From contig PLXC01000063.1 of assembly GCA_003151275.1 (NCBI GenBank), positions 62,001 through 126,000 on the forward strand: a stretch of 64,000 bases of DNA. The letters run 5' to 3'. Origin of the DNA: Candidatus Melainabacteria bacterium. GTDB taxonomy: Bacteria; Cyanobacteriota; Vampirovibrionia; Obscuribacterales; Obscuribacteraceae. The translations under genes were made by a program, and so were the position numbers. The notes beneath the pieces are model-generated. The model was given only the letters and a program-made list of their open reading frames with translations, did not search any database and had not been told where the DNA came from. Positions 18,641-28,012 of this stretch are shown here, piece after piece. Numbering within the stretch: the stretch's first letter is position 1; the number at the start of each line of letters is the position of its first letter.

Positions 18641-21187
18641 ATGAGTTCTTCACAAGAAACAACTCGCATTTGTTTGGCTTGCGGACTCGAAACGCAGGAC
18701 TTGATCTCCAATTGTCCTGTAGATGGCTCGCTCCTGACCAGCGGCGTTAGTGATCCGCTCCTAGGCACGACGTTTATGGAGAAATATCAAATTACGGGTG
18801 TTCTTGGTAGAGGCGGTATGGCCTCGGTTTACAAGGCAAAACATCTGATGATGAACAGGTTCGTGGCGATCAAATTCCTTCGTTCCGAGCTGGTTCATGA
18901 CAACGTCATGTTGCAAAGATTTCAACTCGAATCAAAGGCAGTAAGCCTTTTGAAGCATCCAAACATCATCACAGTGCACGATTTTGGACTGTCCGCCGCT
19001 GGCGTTCCGTACCTGATTATGGACTATCTTGAAGGGAAGTCATTATCAGATGTAATTGAAGATAGTGAGCATATTGAGCCAACCCGGTGCGTAGCTCTGT
19101 TCACTCAGATCTGCAACGCCCTTGCCCATACACACAGTAAAGGTGTAATCCACCGCGATATCAAGCCCAGTAATGTGATGATTTCGATCGGAGATGATGG
19201 ACAAGAAATCTCACTGGTTGTCGACTTCGGCATTGCAAAGCTTCTGGAGCAAGAAAGCGGAGATTTTTCAAAGTTAACTGCTAGTGGCGAGGTTTTCGGC
19301 AGCCCTGCTTATATGAGCCCGGAACAATGCAACGGATCTGCAATCGATGCCAGAACTGATATTTACGCATTGGGGTGTGTGCTCTACAACAGCCTGGTTG
19401 GGCGCCCTCCGTTGCTCGGCAAGAATGCTATGGAAACTGTTTTGATGCATATTCGCGACATGCCGCGCTCATTTGGAGAAGTGCGTCCAGATCTGAGCAT
19501 TTCTCCAGTGCTGGAAAGAGCTGTCTTTAAGGCGCTAGCAAAAGATCCCGATGAAAGATTTAAATCAATGTCGGAGTTTGGTGCCGAGTTGAGTAAATCC
19601 TTGCTTTCCAACAATACTACATGGGTAATACCTGCACAAAAGCCAATTCCAAATCAGTCAGTTGCTGATGTTTATGGACACACAACTGTTGTGCCGGTGA
19701 AATCGGCATCAGATGCGGTATCACCCGAACATCCAATTTCTGCCAATTCGAGATCATCTGATACTGGCGAGCCACGAAATTCCGGCAGGATGAATCCGAA
19801 TTCGATGATCATGCCCGGCAGCGATCTATTCGGCTACGATTCCTTAAGCCCGGCTCTTCCAGATCAGCCAACCAAGGCAGAACCATTCCAGATGGCAGCG
19901 CCAGCGAAAGCAGCGGAGCCATTCGCAGCGCCAGCCAAAGCAGCAGAGCCATTTCATTCAGCTGCGCCATCGAAATCAGTGGAGCCGATCCCGTTGGCCG
20001 CACCGGCTAAACTACAACCACCAGCAACGATTCCATCAACGAATCAGAATGCCGCAGCAGTAAACGACCGAGGCCAAGTTCATGAGGTAGTTGTTGAAAA
20101 AGCTGCACAAGTCAACAAAGTTGCGCCGACAACTCCAACCAAGACTCAAGGCGCGGCAAACAACAAAGTGCTGATCATGGTAATTGCTGGCGCTTCGGCG
20201 CTTGTCCTTGCGCTGGGAATTATCGCATGGTGGCAATGGCCTAACTTTGTAGAACCAACATACAGTGCTTCTCAAGTTTTTAAAAATTCCAGTCGCTCTA
20301 TAGTCAAGCTCAAGTTGGTTTCAAAGGCTCTGGCAGTGGAATTCAAGAAATACAAGCTCACTGACAAGCATGGTAATGCCATCTATGTTTTAGTTGATGA
20401 AGAGATGCATCCAAGCTTGTACAGCAAAGGCAAACGTGTAGATTCACTTGAAGGAGAAATGCACATCGGCGATGCGGAGGTACCAATTACGGTCAAGCTT
20501 AATGGACTTTCGGCACCGTCAATGATCATTCGTGACGACAAAGGTAAGTCGGTCGCAGTGACAAAAGGCATGTCCTTGGAACCTTACAATATTCGCACTG
20601 ACGGCAGCGGTTTTTTTGTTAGACCGGATGTACTGGTCACCAATTACCATCTTTTAGCGCCGGCTAATATCGGTATGCAAGGATTCCAAGGAGGTGTGGC
20701 CCTGTTGGCTGGAAACCGCGGAAACCTTGATGTGGCCAAACAACAAGCAATCGGAGTAGACGAGGATCATGACGTTGCACTAATTTATGTGCCAGGTTCA
20801 AATGCCACGCCTCTGCCGTTAAGCGGCGACCTGAACAAACTCGAGGTGGGCGAGAAAATATATGCAATAGGCAGTCCGAGGGGAGTAGATAGCTCAATGA
20901 CGAACGGCGTTATTTCGTCAGATAGGCTGCGCGGGCTGAACCCCAAAGATCCAGACTCGCCAAAACTTTATATACAGCACTCCGCCAAAATAGATGAAGG
21001 AAATGATGGCGGACCGCTTCTCAACTCGAAAGGCAAAGTCGTGGGCGTGAATTGCACTTATGTAGGCAACGGTGCAGTCAATCTAGCAGTTGCTGCAAAA
21101 TTCGTGGAAGAGTTGCTGGCAAAGCCTGATGTGATCGAGAAAATGAAAGCCCTCTCCAAAAAGGCTGGTACTGACTTGCATGGTTAA
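18641..21187 (+). CDS. Ser/Thr kinase - TM - trypsin-like pseudoprotease fusion
   Basis: 848 aa, AGGAG before ATG 18641. A CLACG...CPVD zinc-ribbon-like N-terminus is followed by a Hanks kinase (about residues 47-310: GRGGMASVY, VAIKFL, HRDIKPSN, VVDFGIAK, YMSPEQ). A linker with repeated AAEPF/APAKA units runs to a TM helix (VIAGASALVLALGIIAWW, near residue 515). The outer part ends in a trypsin-like (S1C) domain: His670 (TNYHLL) and Asp711 (DHDVAL) are kept, but the nucleophile motif is GNDGG with Asp789 in place of Ser. The protease half is therefore probably inactive and may be a ligand sensor for the kinase. The paralogue at 24573 keeps GNSGG. Confidence 0.93.
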   Translation: MSSSQETTRICLACGLETQDLISNCPVDGSLLTSGVSDPLLGTTFMEKYQITGVLGRGGMASVYKAKHLMMNRFVAIKFLRSELVHDNVMLQRFQLESKAVSLLKHPNIITVHDFGLSAAGVPYLIMDYLEGKSLSDVIEDSEHIEPTRCVALFTQICNALAHTHSKGVIHRDIKPSNVMISIGDDGQEISLVVDFGIAKLLEQESGDFSKLTASGEVFGSPAYMSPEQCNGSAIDARTDIYALGCVLYNSLVGRPPLLGKNAMETVLMHIRDMPRSFGEVRPDLSISPVLERAVFKALAKDPDERFKSMSEFGAELSKSLLSNNTTWVIPAQKPIPNQSVADVYGHTTVVPVKSASDAVSPEHPISANSRSSDTGEPRNSGRMNPNSMIMPGSDLFGYDSLSPALPDQPTKAEPFQMAAPAKAAEPFAAPAKAAEPFHSAAPSKSVEPIPLAAPAKLQPPATIPSTNQNAAAVNDRGQVHEVVVEKAAQVNKVAPTTPTKTQGAANNKVLIMVIAGASALVLALGIIAWWQWPNFVEPTYSASQVFKNSSRSIVKLKLVSKALAVEFKKYKLTDKHGNAIYVLVDEEMHPSLYSKGKRVDSLEGEMHIGDAEVPITVKLNGLSAPSMIIRDDKGKSVAVTKGMSLEPYNIRTDGSGFFVRPDVLVTNYHLLAPANIGMQGFQGGVALLAGNRGNLDVAKQQAIGVDEDHDVALIYVPGSNATPLPLSGDLNKLEVGEKIYAIGSPRGVDSSMTNGVISSDRLRGLNPKDPDSPKLYIQHSAKIDEGNDGGPLLNSKGKVVGVNCTYVGNGAVNLAVAAKFVEELLAKPDVIEKMKALSKKAGTDLHG

Positions 21188-21234
21188 TTCTTCCAAGAAC
21201 AGGTAGCTAAATGAAGTTCTATCCTGAAGATGCA

Positions 21235-21262
21235 TGGACCAAAATTCGACAAGCTTTATAAT
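21235..21262 (+). promoter_or_regulatory. Candidate sigma70-type promoter
   Basis: TGGACC (21235-21240), 16 bases, TATAAT (21257-21262). It lies 26 bp upstream of the ATG at 21288, with GGAG between. This suggests the secreted protein has its own transcript, separate from the kinase gene before it. Confidence 0.5.
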
Positions 21263-21287
21263 ATTAAGAGGTTAAAATCGGAGTTCT

Positions 21288-21926
21288 ATGTCGAAGAACA
21301 GATTGTGCCAGGCATTAGTTGCGTCGAGCATCGTCATCGGCGCCTTCATAATGCCCCTCCATGCTACTGCTAGTCGATGGCAGCAGTATTTACAGCAGGG
21401 CGCAAGCATGGTTCGTCGAGGCGTCCAGTATCGCAATGAGGCGGGCGGAAATCCGTCTGAAGGAAGCTATCATCAGGCGACGCCTCAGCCCCCACCTGCC
21501 CCTAGCCAAAGTCCAGGGTCAAATTTCTACAACATAGACCGGGCAACTATGCAGGTTCCACACAAACACGCCGACCCGGAACCGGCACAAGAACAGCCTG
21601 CCTACTCACCGCCACCATCATCATCTCATTCATATTTACAGAGATCCGCTTATCACACGGGATCTGATGATTCGTCAGGCGCGCCTCAGCAGCCGAACAC
21701 GAGAATGCCGGGCTACGTACCAGCCTCTAAAGTGCACTTGCACGCACACACCTCTAAGCATGTGGAAAGAATCGAAAGAACCGCGCTTGTAGTGCCGCAT
21801 AAAGACTCAACCAAATCAGTTGTTGAAAAGCCGGAAGTGCTTACGCCAGTCACCGCATTTGATACCAGTTGGATTACACCAACATTGGATCGCATAGAAT
21901 TGAAGCTTCGAAAAGGCTTGAACTAA
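21288..21926 (+). CDS. Secreted Pro-rich protein of unknown function
   Basis: 212 aa, GGAG upstream of ATG 21288. A signal peptide covers about residues 1-29 (ALVASSIVIGAFIMPLHATA). The mature protein is rich in Pro, Ser, Gln and His and mostly disordered, with a basic middle (ASKVHLHAHTSKHVERIERT). No domain recognised. It sits between the kinase-pseudoprotease and the vWA gene and overlaps the latter's stop by 4 bp tail to tail. A role in the same envelope signalling system is only inference. Confidence 0.6.
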   Translation: MSKNRLCQALVASSIVIGAFIMPLHATASRWQQYLQQGASMVRRGVQYRNEAGGNPSEGSYHQATPQPPPAPSQSPGSNFYNIDRATMQVPHKHADPEPAQEQPAYSPPPSSSHSYLQRSAYHTGSDDSSGAPQQPNTRMPGYVPASKVHLHAHTSKHVERIERTALVVPHKDSTKSVVEKPEVLTPVTAFDTSWITPTLDRIELKLRKGLN

Positions 21927-22753
21927 GTAGTGCTGACGGTATTTTGACCGCGAGTGCCAATTTCGAGCAAACTTGTCAGACAAGTCAGATCGGCGTTGAA
22001 CGCGAAGCCTTTGGCACCATCGGCAATATCAAAACGCAGTTCTTTGCTTGTCTGGCACATCTTCGCCGGCAACGGGCTGGACATGCGAAATAACATTCGA
22101 GCATACGGGTCAGAAAGTTGTCCTTCACCATTAGGGAAGATGATACTTGGGGCATTCGTCGAAGACACGTGAACGTTAAAGACCAAAGTATTGCCATTGG
22201 TGGTTTGTATGGTCTTCAATAATTCGGCATCCTCACTGGGATTCCCATCAGTTGAATCGCCGTCGGTGATATTAAGTACCATTGGTGGATAGCAATTTGG
22301 ATACTGAGCGACAAACTTTTCAACGATTCTTTGCGCACTCTTGAAAGCAGAGCACATGGGAGTTCGACCGTTAGCAATTGGATCAAACCAAACCTTGGTT
22401 CGAATTGTCTCAAGGCCTTCAGGACGCTGAATTTTTTTCACGTCTATGCGCGCTGCCTCAGCCAATTCTGATATACAAACTGATTCGGCGCCCTGGAATT
22501 TACCGACAAAAGCAGGTCCCACCTGTGCGCCATAACCGATAACACTGATGTAGTAGTATGGAAACACCTCTCCCATTCCAATCGTGCATCGAATCACAAG
22601 GCTGTGCAGGAATCGGTTCAGCACCTCGGCAACACCATCGCATTTGCGTTTACTGGAGTCACCTTTGATACCATCTTCCATTGATTCAGACTGGTCTACC
22701 ATGCAGATGATGGCTGCTGGATTAGTGCGGCTAATTTGAGCATCGTAAGGCAC
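21923..22753 (-). CDS. vWA-domain protein (TerY/YegL-like)
   Basis: 276 aa from GTG 22753 with AGGAG about 8 bases upstream. It is a single von Willebrand factor A domain with an intact MIDAS: DQSESM (DxSxS), the Thr in NGRTPM, and the Asp in NITDGDSTDG. No TM segment. The length and pattern fit TerY/YegL vWA proteins, which occur with a PP2C phosphatase and a protein kinase in the TerY-P triad. Here it is 98 bp from, and divergent to, the HGDL kinase gene (22852). It probably acts in the cytosol as a metal-dependent scaffold for that kinase/phosphatase pair. Confidence 0.85.
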   Translation of the reverse strand: MPYDAQISRTNPAAIICMVDQSESMEDGIKGDSSKRKCDGVAEVLNRFLHSLVIRCTIGMGEVFPYYYISVIGYGAQVGPAFVGKFQGAESVCISELAEAARIDVKKIQRPEGLETIRTKVWFDPIANGRTPMCSAFKSAQRIVEKFVAQYPNCYPPMVLNITDGDSTDGNPSEDAELLKTIQTTNGNTLVFNVHVSSTNAPSIIFPNGEGQLSDPYARMLFRMSSPLPAKMCQTSKELRFDIADGAKGFAFNADLTCLTSLLEIGTRGQNTVSTT

Positions 22754-22851
22754 TTGATAAACTCCTGACGTGAGCGCTGGACATTTCTGCCGATCTTCGA
22801 GAAGTGAACATTATATCCCCCAAGTCTTGGCAGTTTTAGCTGCACGACAAT

Positions 22852-24525
22852 TTGCTAGGGTATAAAATCAATCTCTGGAAGCCCTGGTCAAAAGAAAAAT
22901 CGAGGAGCGGAACTGGAAGAGTGACTTCGGGATGGCCAGTAGCAGCAGATTACGATGAGGCGATTCAAAATCCTCATCTAAACTTTGACGACCGGGAGCT
23001 GAAAGAAGGCGAGCCCGAGTACGACAAATACGGATCTCCCGCAGTTCGCAGCGGCAACTTTGCAAGTGTCTACATGCTTCAAGGTCCGAAGCGTAAAGTG
23101 GCGGTGCGTTGTTTCCTGCGCGAAATTCCCGACCAGCAAGAACGCTATCAGGCGATTAGTCGGGACCTGCTCGGATTGGGCCTTCCTTACACTGTCAATT
23201 TTGAATTTTTGTCTAAGGGCATAAAAGTTCACGGCGATTGGTTTCCCGTACTTAAAATGGATTGGTGTGATGGCGAACAACTCGATCGCTACATCGAACG
23301 CAATCTGGACAATCAGCCAAAGCTCAGACGTCTAGCAGACAAATGGTTTGAAATGTCAGTGGCTCTGAGAAAAGTTGGAATTGCCCATGGTGACTTGAGT
23401 CACGGCAACATTATGGTGCTGGATGACGAGTTTAAACTTATAGACTACGACGGCATGTTTGTGCCGCGGCTGGCGGGACGAAAGAGCAATGAGCGCGGTC
23501 TGGAACATTACCAGCACCCCGGTCGCACTGACGCCCATTTTGGCCGGTATCTCGACAACTTCTCACACTGGGTGATGTACACAACGCTCGTCGGATTGGG
23601 TGAAGACAAAGAATTATGGCGTCTAGTTAACATTGCCGACAAGCATCTGATTTTCAACAAAAATGATTTTGAACAACCGACAAGATCGAAGACGTTTGAC
23701 ATTTTAAAAAGTCACGAAGATAAGACGCTGCGAACTTACGCTACTACGGTTGAGAACTTACTCCTATACGATATTGAGCAAATTCCGGATTTTCATCCGG
23801 ACAAACCGATTCTCTTCCCGCCCGAGCAGTCACAATCCAAAAAGAGTGCTCCAGCGCGTCTTGGTGATCGGGGCGGATTGTTCACGCCTGTAGCGGATAA
23901 GACAACTGGTGGGGATCGCAGCAAATTGTTTGACAACCCGACTAAAGAAAGAGATCGGGGCAACCTCTTTGTCGAACCGGTTGAACCGGTAAAAGTTGCT
24001 GAAGCTCCCAAGCAGCAGGGAGTTTCGCGGTATGGGCGAAGCATGAGCCCAATGGTGATTGGTGGAATTGTTACAGCAGTGGTTGGCATAGCCAGTGGAG
24101 TCCTCCTATTGTATGGACTGAATAAGAGCGGCCCCAACAATTCTGATGCGGCGCTGAACCCACTCTTTACGGGCATAAACTCCGCCAAGACCGACTCTGT
24201 GTTTGACGCGCGAAAAAAATATCAGTCCGTAATCGACGACCCTAATACGAACAAAAGAGTCAAATCAGAGGCGCTCACGTTGATGGGATTATCCTACTTA
24301 GAGCCTGCGGTATCATCGGGTGATAAAGCAAAGTTGCAGGAAGCCTCGGACTATTTCACGAAAGCAATTGCGCTCGATAAAAATAATGATGATGCATTTT
24401 ATAGTCGCGGCAAAACTTATGAAGTGCTGAAAAAACTCGAGGCGGCTAAAAATGACTATAGAAGCTCACAGACGATAGACAACAACCTTCAAGAGTATAA
24501 GGACGCTCTAAAAAAACTTGAGTAA
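22852..24525 (+). CDS. Atypical protein kinase with TM and TPRs (TerY-P triad kinase)
   Basis: 557 aa from TTG 22852. A GTG at 22921 is a real alternative, since TATAAAAT lies between the two starts. The kinase core has SGNFASVYM, catalytic loop HGDLSHGNIMV and DYDG in place of DFG. The usual VAIK lysine is Arg86 (VAVRCF). A linker repeats the motif DR(G/S)xLF three times. One TM helix (MVIGGIVTAVVGIASGVLLLYG, near ~405) is followed by two or three TPRs (YFTKAIALDKNNDDAFYSRGKTYEVLKKLEAAKNDY) outside. The HGDLSHGN type belongs with the kinases of TerY-P triads (YegI-like). It is 47 bp upstream of a membrane protease, probably in one operon. Confidence 0.87.
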   Translation: MLGYKINLWKPWSKEKSRSGTGRVTSGWPVAADYDEAIQNPHLNFDDRELKEGEPEYDKYGSPAVRSGNFASVYMLQGPKRKVAVRCFLREIPDQQERYQAISRDLLGLGLPYTVNFEFLSKGIKVHGDWFPVLKMDWCDGEQLDRYIERNLDNQPKLRRLADKWFEMSVALRKVGIAHGDLSHGNIMVLDDEFKLIDYDGMFVPRLAGRKSNERGLEHYQHPGRTDAHFGRYLDNFSHWVMYTTLVGLGEDKELWRLVNIADKHLIFNKNDFEQPTRSKTFDILKSHEDKTLRTYATTVENLLLYDIEQIPDFHPDKPILFPPEQSQSKKSAPARLGDRGGLFTPVADKTTGGDRSKLFDNPTKERDRGNLFVEPVEPVKVAEAPKQQGVSRYGRSMSPMVIGGIVTAVVGIASGVLLLYGLNKSGPNNSDAALNPLFTGINSAKTDSVFDARKKYQSVIDDPNTNKRVKSEALTLMGLSYLEPAVSSGDKAKLQEASDYFTKAIALDKNNDDAFYSRGKTYEVLKKLEAAKNDYRSSQTIDNNLQEYKDALKKLE

Positions 24526-24572
24526 CTAAATAGAAATCGTGGATGTGATTCCACTAGCAAAAGGACGGTTAT

Positions 24573-25943
24573 ATGTCGCAAGACCGCGGAGATGGACCTG
24601 GAGAAAATAAAAGATTGCCGGATCGAGGGCAACCTCCTGAAGATGATCTTTCACGCACCCCGAAGCCATCTCAGATTGCGGCGAGTTACGATCTCTTCGG
24701 CAACCCACTCTTGCCTGCGGCTGCGGACCAAAATCGAGTGCCTGGTGGAGACCGCGGCAATTTGAATGAGGCACCGCAAGCGGTACCAATAGTTTTTAGT
24801 CAGAAGAAAGAAATACCGATGTTCGTGAAACTAGGAGCCTTAGTTGGCTCGATCTTAGCCATAGGCTTGCTAGTTTTCGTATTGATGGCCAACCCTTTTA
24901 AAAACTTTGGTGGCAGTCAAAAAGACCATGAGGGGTCTGACTCAAGCTCAAGCTCAAACTCCAACACCGGCTTTCACATGCCGTCTTTGCCATCACTACC
25001 ATCGTTGCCGACATCACCAATGTCACCACACGACATTTTTAAAACATGCGGACCCTCAATCGTCACCTTGCAAATTCAGACAATGGCTTATCAAGTCACC
25101 TGCCCGAAGTATGAGCTTGTTTCCCTTTCTACGGATACTCCAATTTTAGCTGTCGCCGACGACGAAGATAATATGAAGCTCTATCAAAATGGGAAAGAGG
25201 TGCCGATGGCTGCCGGAGCGTTGGTAACTCCAAGGGGAAAAGTGCCTGTCATGGTGAAATTTTCTGGGTCGACCCCGATCATCTATCTTGTCGAAAAGGG
25301 CGGCAAGGTGGACCAGAAACAGACTGGAGCACTGCGAAAATACGGCACGATGTCGACCGGTAGCGGATTCTTTGTCAGACCGGATGTTGTCTGCACGAAC
25401 TGGCACGTAGTGTCAGACTCAGATTTGGGTGTTGCAGGTTATCTTGGCGGAACGGCCCAGATCACAGACAACCCTGCAAAATATTCTTTCACTCGCAAGC
25501 CCATTGCTTTCGATCGAGATCATGATTTGGCTTTGCTGTTTGTTCCAGGAACCCTGGCCAAAACGATGACGTTAAGATCGGATTTTGGGACGCTGACAGT
25601 GGGAGAACCTGTTTACGCATTAGGTAGCCCGAAGGGAGTTACCGGCTCTCTATCTGAAGGTTTAATTTCGTCAGACAAATTGAGAGGCAAAGATCCGAGA
25701 AACCCAGATCTACCTAAATTGTATTTGCAACATTCAGCAAAAATAGACCATGGAAATAGTGGCGGGCCGCTGGTTAACAGCCGGGGCGAAGTCGTTGGTG
25801 TAAATACTGCTGGTGTCGGCAACGGCACGGTAAACTTGGCTGTCGTTTCCAAATTTATCGATGAATTATTGAATAAGCCTGACGTTCAGGCGAAGATCGA
25901 AGAACTCTCAAAATCCAATCAAACAGATTTGAAAGGGGGTTGA
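24573..25943 (+). CDS. Membrane-anchored trypsin-like serine protease (S1C type, no PDZ)
   Basis: 456 aa, AGGA before ATG 24573. A disordered cytosolic N-terminus (~85 aa) carries GDRGNL and SYDLFGNPL, short motifs shared with the preceding kinase. One TM helix (LGALVGSILAIGLLVFVLMA) and a Ser/Pro-rich spacer follow. The outer domain is trypsin-like with an intact triad: His278 (TNWHVV), Asp318 (DHDLAL), Ser396 (GNSGG). There is no PDZ domain, unlike DegP/HtrA. It is a close paralogue of the protease half of the kinase at 18641, down to SSDKLRGKDPRNPDLPKLY. It probably works in the periplasm, in an operon with the triad kinase. Confidence 0.9.
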   Translation: MSQDRGDGPGENKRLPDRGQPPEDDLSRTPKPSQIAASYDLFGNPLLPAAADQNRVPGGDRGNLNEAPQAVPIVFSQKKEIPMFVKLGALVGSILAIGLLVFVLMANPFKNFGGSQKDHEGSDSSSSSNSNTGFHMPSLPSLPSLPTSPMSPHDIFKTCGPSIVTLQIQTMAYQVTCPKYELVSLSTDTPILAVADDEDNMKLYQNGKEVPMAAGALVTPRGKVPVMVKFSGSTPIIYLVEKGGKVDQKQTGALRKYGTMSTGSGFFVRPDVVCTNWHVVSDSDLGVAGYLGGTAQITDNPAKYSFTRKPIAFDRDHDLALLFVPGTLAKTMTLRSDFGTLTVGEPVYALGSPKGVTGSLSEGLISSDKLRGKDPRNPDLPKLYLQHSAKIDHGNSGGPLVNSRGEVVGVNTAGVGNGTVNLAVVSKFIDELLNKPDVQAKIEELSKSNQTDLKGG

Positions 25944-25946
25944 GAT

Positions 25947-26768
25947 TTAAAGCAAATTGTTGTCGATAAAAATTCGTTTCACTATTTCCTTAGTATGCGG
26001 CCCCGAGGCACCGTCTTCAGCTTGGGTGTTTGCAGCGAACACATAAATCTGATCTGGATGCACGACGTAACCAACAAACCATCCAAGTGTGCCCTTTCCC
26101 TTCTCCAGGTCGGATCCGGTCTTGCCGTAGAGCACACCCTTGTCGGAAACTTCTAGTCGAATTAAACCGCGAACAATCGCCATTGAGCGTTTCGAAAAAG
26201 GCAGTTCGTCGTTGAGAAGTTTTTTCAAGAATTCGATCTGTTCAATCGCCGAAATCTTCAATGTACTTCCCAGCCAAAATTTGGTGATACCACCTGTGAT
26301 ATCTTCATTTCCGTACTGGCAGGCGTGCAAGAACTTCTTCATTCTCTCTTCGCCAACGCCAGAGGCGATCTCCTGAAAACACCAAACTATAGAATTGGAG
26401 ACAGCGGTTTGCAATGTCTGATCGCGATTGCACTCTGGACGATCGTATTTTGTGCCATTCCATTTGAACGAATGGTTTTCATTCTTCAGCACGCCCGTGT
26501 CTAATCCCGCTAAAGAATTGAATATTTTAAAAGTCGAGCATGGTGAATATCGAGTCTCGCAGTTGGCGGGATTGTAAGTAAAGAGCCTGCCAGTCTTAGT
26601 ATCAAAGATGACCAGGGAAGCAGTATAGCCTTTGAAGTATGGCTTAATCTGCTCCGCAGACAATGTCTGAGCCTGCGCAGAATTTGCCGGCTGCAGAATA
26701 GCGGCAAGTGACAGCACAACCAGATTGACCAACCTATGTTTTTGAAAAATATTACTCAACTTAGGCAC
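25947..26768 (-). CDS. Class D (OXA-type) beta-lactamase
   Basis: 273 aa from GTG 26768, with GGGAGAA upstream. The signal peptide ends near AQAQ (about residue 34). Class D motifs are in order: STFK with the nucleophile Ser and carboxylatable Lys (SPCSTFKIFN), SxV (NSIVWCF), YGN (CQYGNED), FWLGS and KTG (YGKTGSD), followed by GWFVG. It should hydrolyse beta-lactams in the periplasm; the spectrum cannot be read. The gene is convergent with the protease gene, 3 bp apart. Nothing nearby suggests a mobile origin, so it looks chromosomal and intrinsic. Confidence 0.93.
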   Translation of the reverse strand: MPKLSNIFQKHRLVNLVVLSLAAILQPANSAQAQTLSAEQIKPYFKGYTASLVIFDTKTGRLFTYNPANCETRYSPCSTFKIFNSLAGLDTGVLKNENHSFKWNGTKYDRPECNRDQTLQTAVSNSIVWCFQEIASGVGEERMKKFLHACQYGNEDITGGITKFWLGSTLKISAIEQIEFLKKLLNDELPFSKRSMAIVRGLIRLEVSDKGVLYGKTGSDLEKGKGTLGWFVGYVVHPDQIYVFAANTQAEDGASGPHTKEIVKRIFIDNNLL

Positions 26769-26924
26769 GCTTGATTCTCCCTCTCAAAACGACTCGCAAT
26801 TCGAAAGTCAATGTTATGTACTAAAACAAAAGGACCTAAATAACGCAGCATCTTGATTGTCCGAAAAGACAAGAACAAGGATGAGTACCAAGCCTACTAC
26901 ATCCTCGAAGTTTAAACACTTTGA

Positions 26925-27968
26925 CTAAACACGAAGAAAGTATTTCATTTTCTCGATCTCCTTTTCTAACTCCATTTTGAATTCAGCGTCTCTAGGACGC
27001 TTGCCATTAAATCCAAGTTCAACATTGATCGAACCAGCCGTGACACTAACATTCGCCCAACCAATAATGTCATCGCACCAAAGCAACGGCATGGCGTAAT
27101 AACCTCTTACTCTTTTGGAAACAGGAGTGTAGGCCTCGAAACGATAGTTCCAACCCCACAACAACTCAAATCTAGCCCGATCCCAAATCAGTGGATCAAA
27201 TGGTGCCAGGAAACGGACCACACGCGGCGGCTCTTGCAACTTCTCAATTTCCGCCGACGCTAAATATGCAATGCCGTTTACGACGTGTCTTACAATTTTG
27301 CCGGACTGTATCAGTTCGTCCAAAATCGATCGAGTGTTACAAGACTCAGGTCGCGAAAACCTTAAGCTTTGAAGATTCTTCTGTGGTGCCGGTGCAAAAA
27401 TATTTGTCACTAACATCACCAATCTTTTCGAGCGCTCTTCTGAGGACAATGTCTCGATCGTCGCGGGAATTGGTGCGTAAATGCGAATCCCCTTTTCGCG
27501 CCGAGCTACTCTCAGAAGTCCTCTATGATGCAAGTCCTCCAGCGCGCGGGTGGTTGCTTTTGAATATCCGCCCCAAGCATTTATCACGCGTTCGACGCCG
27601 CAATGCTCTTCCAATTCTCGAGGATGCATGTCGCCAAACTCGCGTACTACGGCAAGCACTTTTTTCTCAAGCTTATTAAGCCCGGTTGTATTGCGGGGAT
27701 GCAAAAGTTGCCAATTGGTACGAGGCAGAAATCCATACGCATACAAATAGTCTTCTTCGAGATCCAATGATGCGTATCTTCGTTCGAGATCGCCGATGCG
27801 ATATCCCTTCACCCGCTGGCGCAGAATCAGATCCTGAGCCGTGGCTGGAGATCGAATTGGATCGGCTTGAACAAAACCAAGACGTTTGATCGCTCCATCC
27901 AATGTCGTTGGGCGAAAAAGAGAGTTGGATATTGCAAGGGAACGCAAAGATTGGATATCTTCAATCAC
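26925..27968 (-). CDS. AlkX/YcaQ-type DNA glycosylase family protein (HTH_42)
   Basis: 347 aa. It belongs to the winged-helix YcaQ/AlkZ family, which excises interstrand crosslinks and alkylated bases. The N-terminal helix LRSLAISNSLF and the catalytic-type motif GFVQADPI are present. The Q-x-D form matches the YcaQ/AlkX branch rather than the QxQ form of AlkZ. Further family marks are DLILRQRVKGYRIGDLERRY, YLYAYGFLPR, and late MPLLWCDDIIGWANV and FNGKRPRDAEF. It is probably a cytosolic DNA-repair enzyme. Its start lies 45 bp from the terminator end of the 385-bp repeat. Confidence 0.88.
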   Translation of the reverse strand: MIEDIQSLRSLAISNSLFRPTTLDGAIKRLGFVQADPIRSPATAQDLILRQRVKGYRIGDLERRYASLDLEEDYLYAYGFLPRTNWQLLHPRNTTGLNKLEKKVLAVVREFGDMHPRELEEHCGVERVINAWGGYSKATTRALEDLHHRGLLRVARREKGIRIYAPIPATIETLSSEERSKRLVMLVTNIFAPAPQKNLQSLRFSRPESCNTRSILDELIQSGKIVRHVVNGIAYLASAEIEKLQEPPRVVRFLAPFDPLIWDRARFELLWGWNYRFEAYTPVSKRVRGYYAMPLLWCDDIIGWANVSVTAGSINVELGFNGKRPRDAEFKMELEKEIEKMKYFLRV

Positions 27969-28012
27969 GATGGAAATATTGTCCCACCAAATGCGACGGC
28001 CCCATTTATCCC

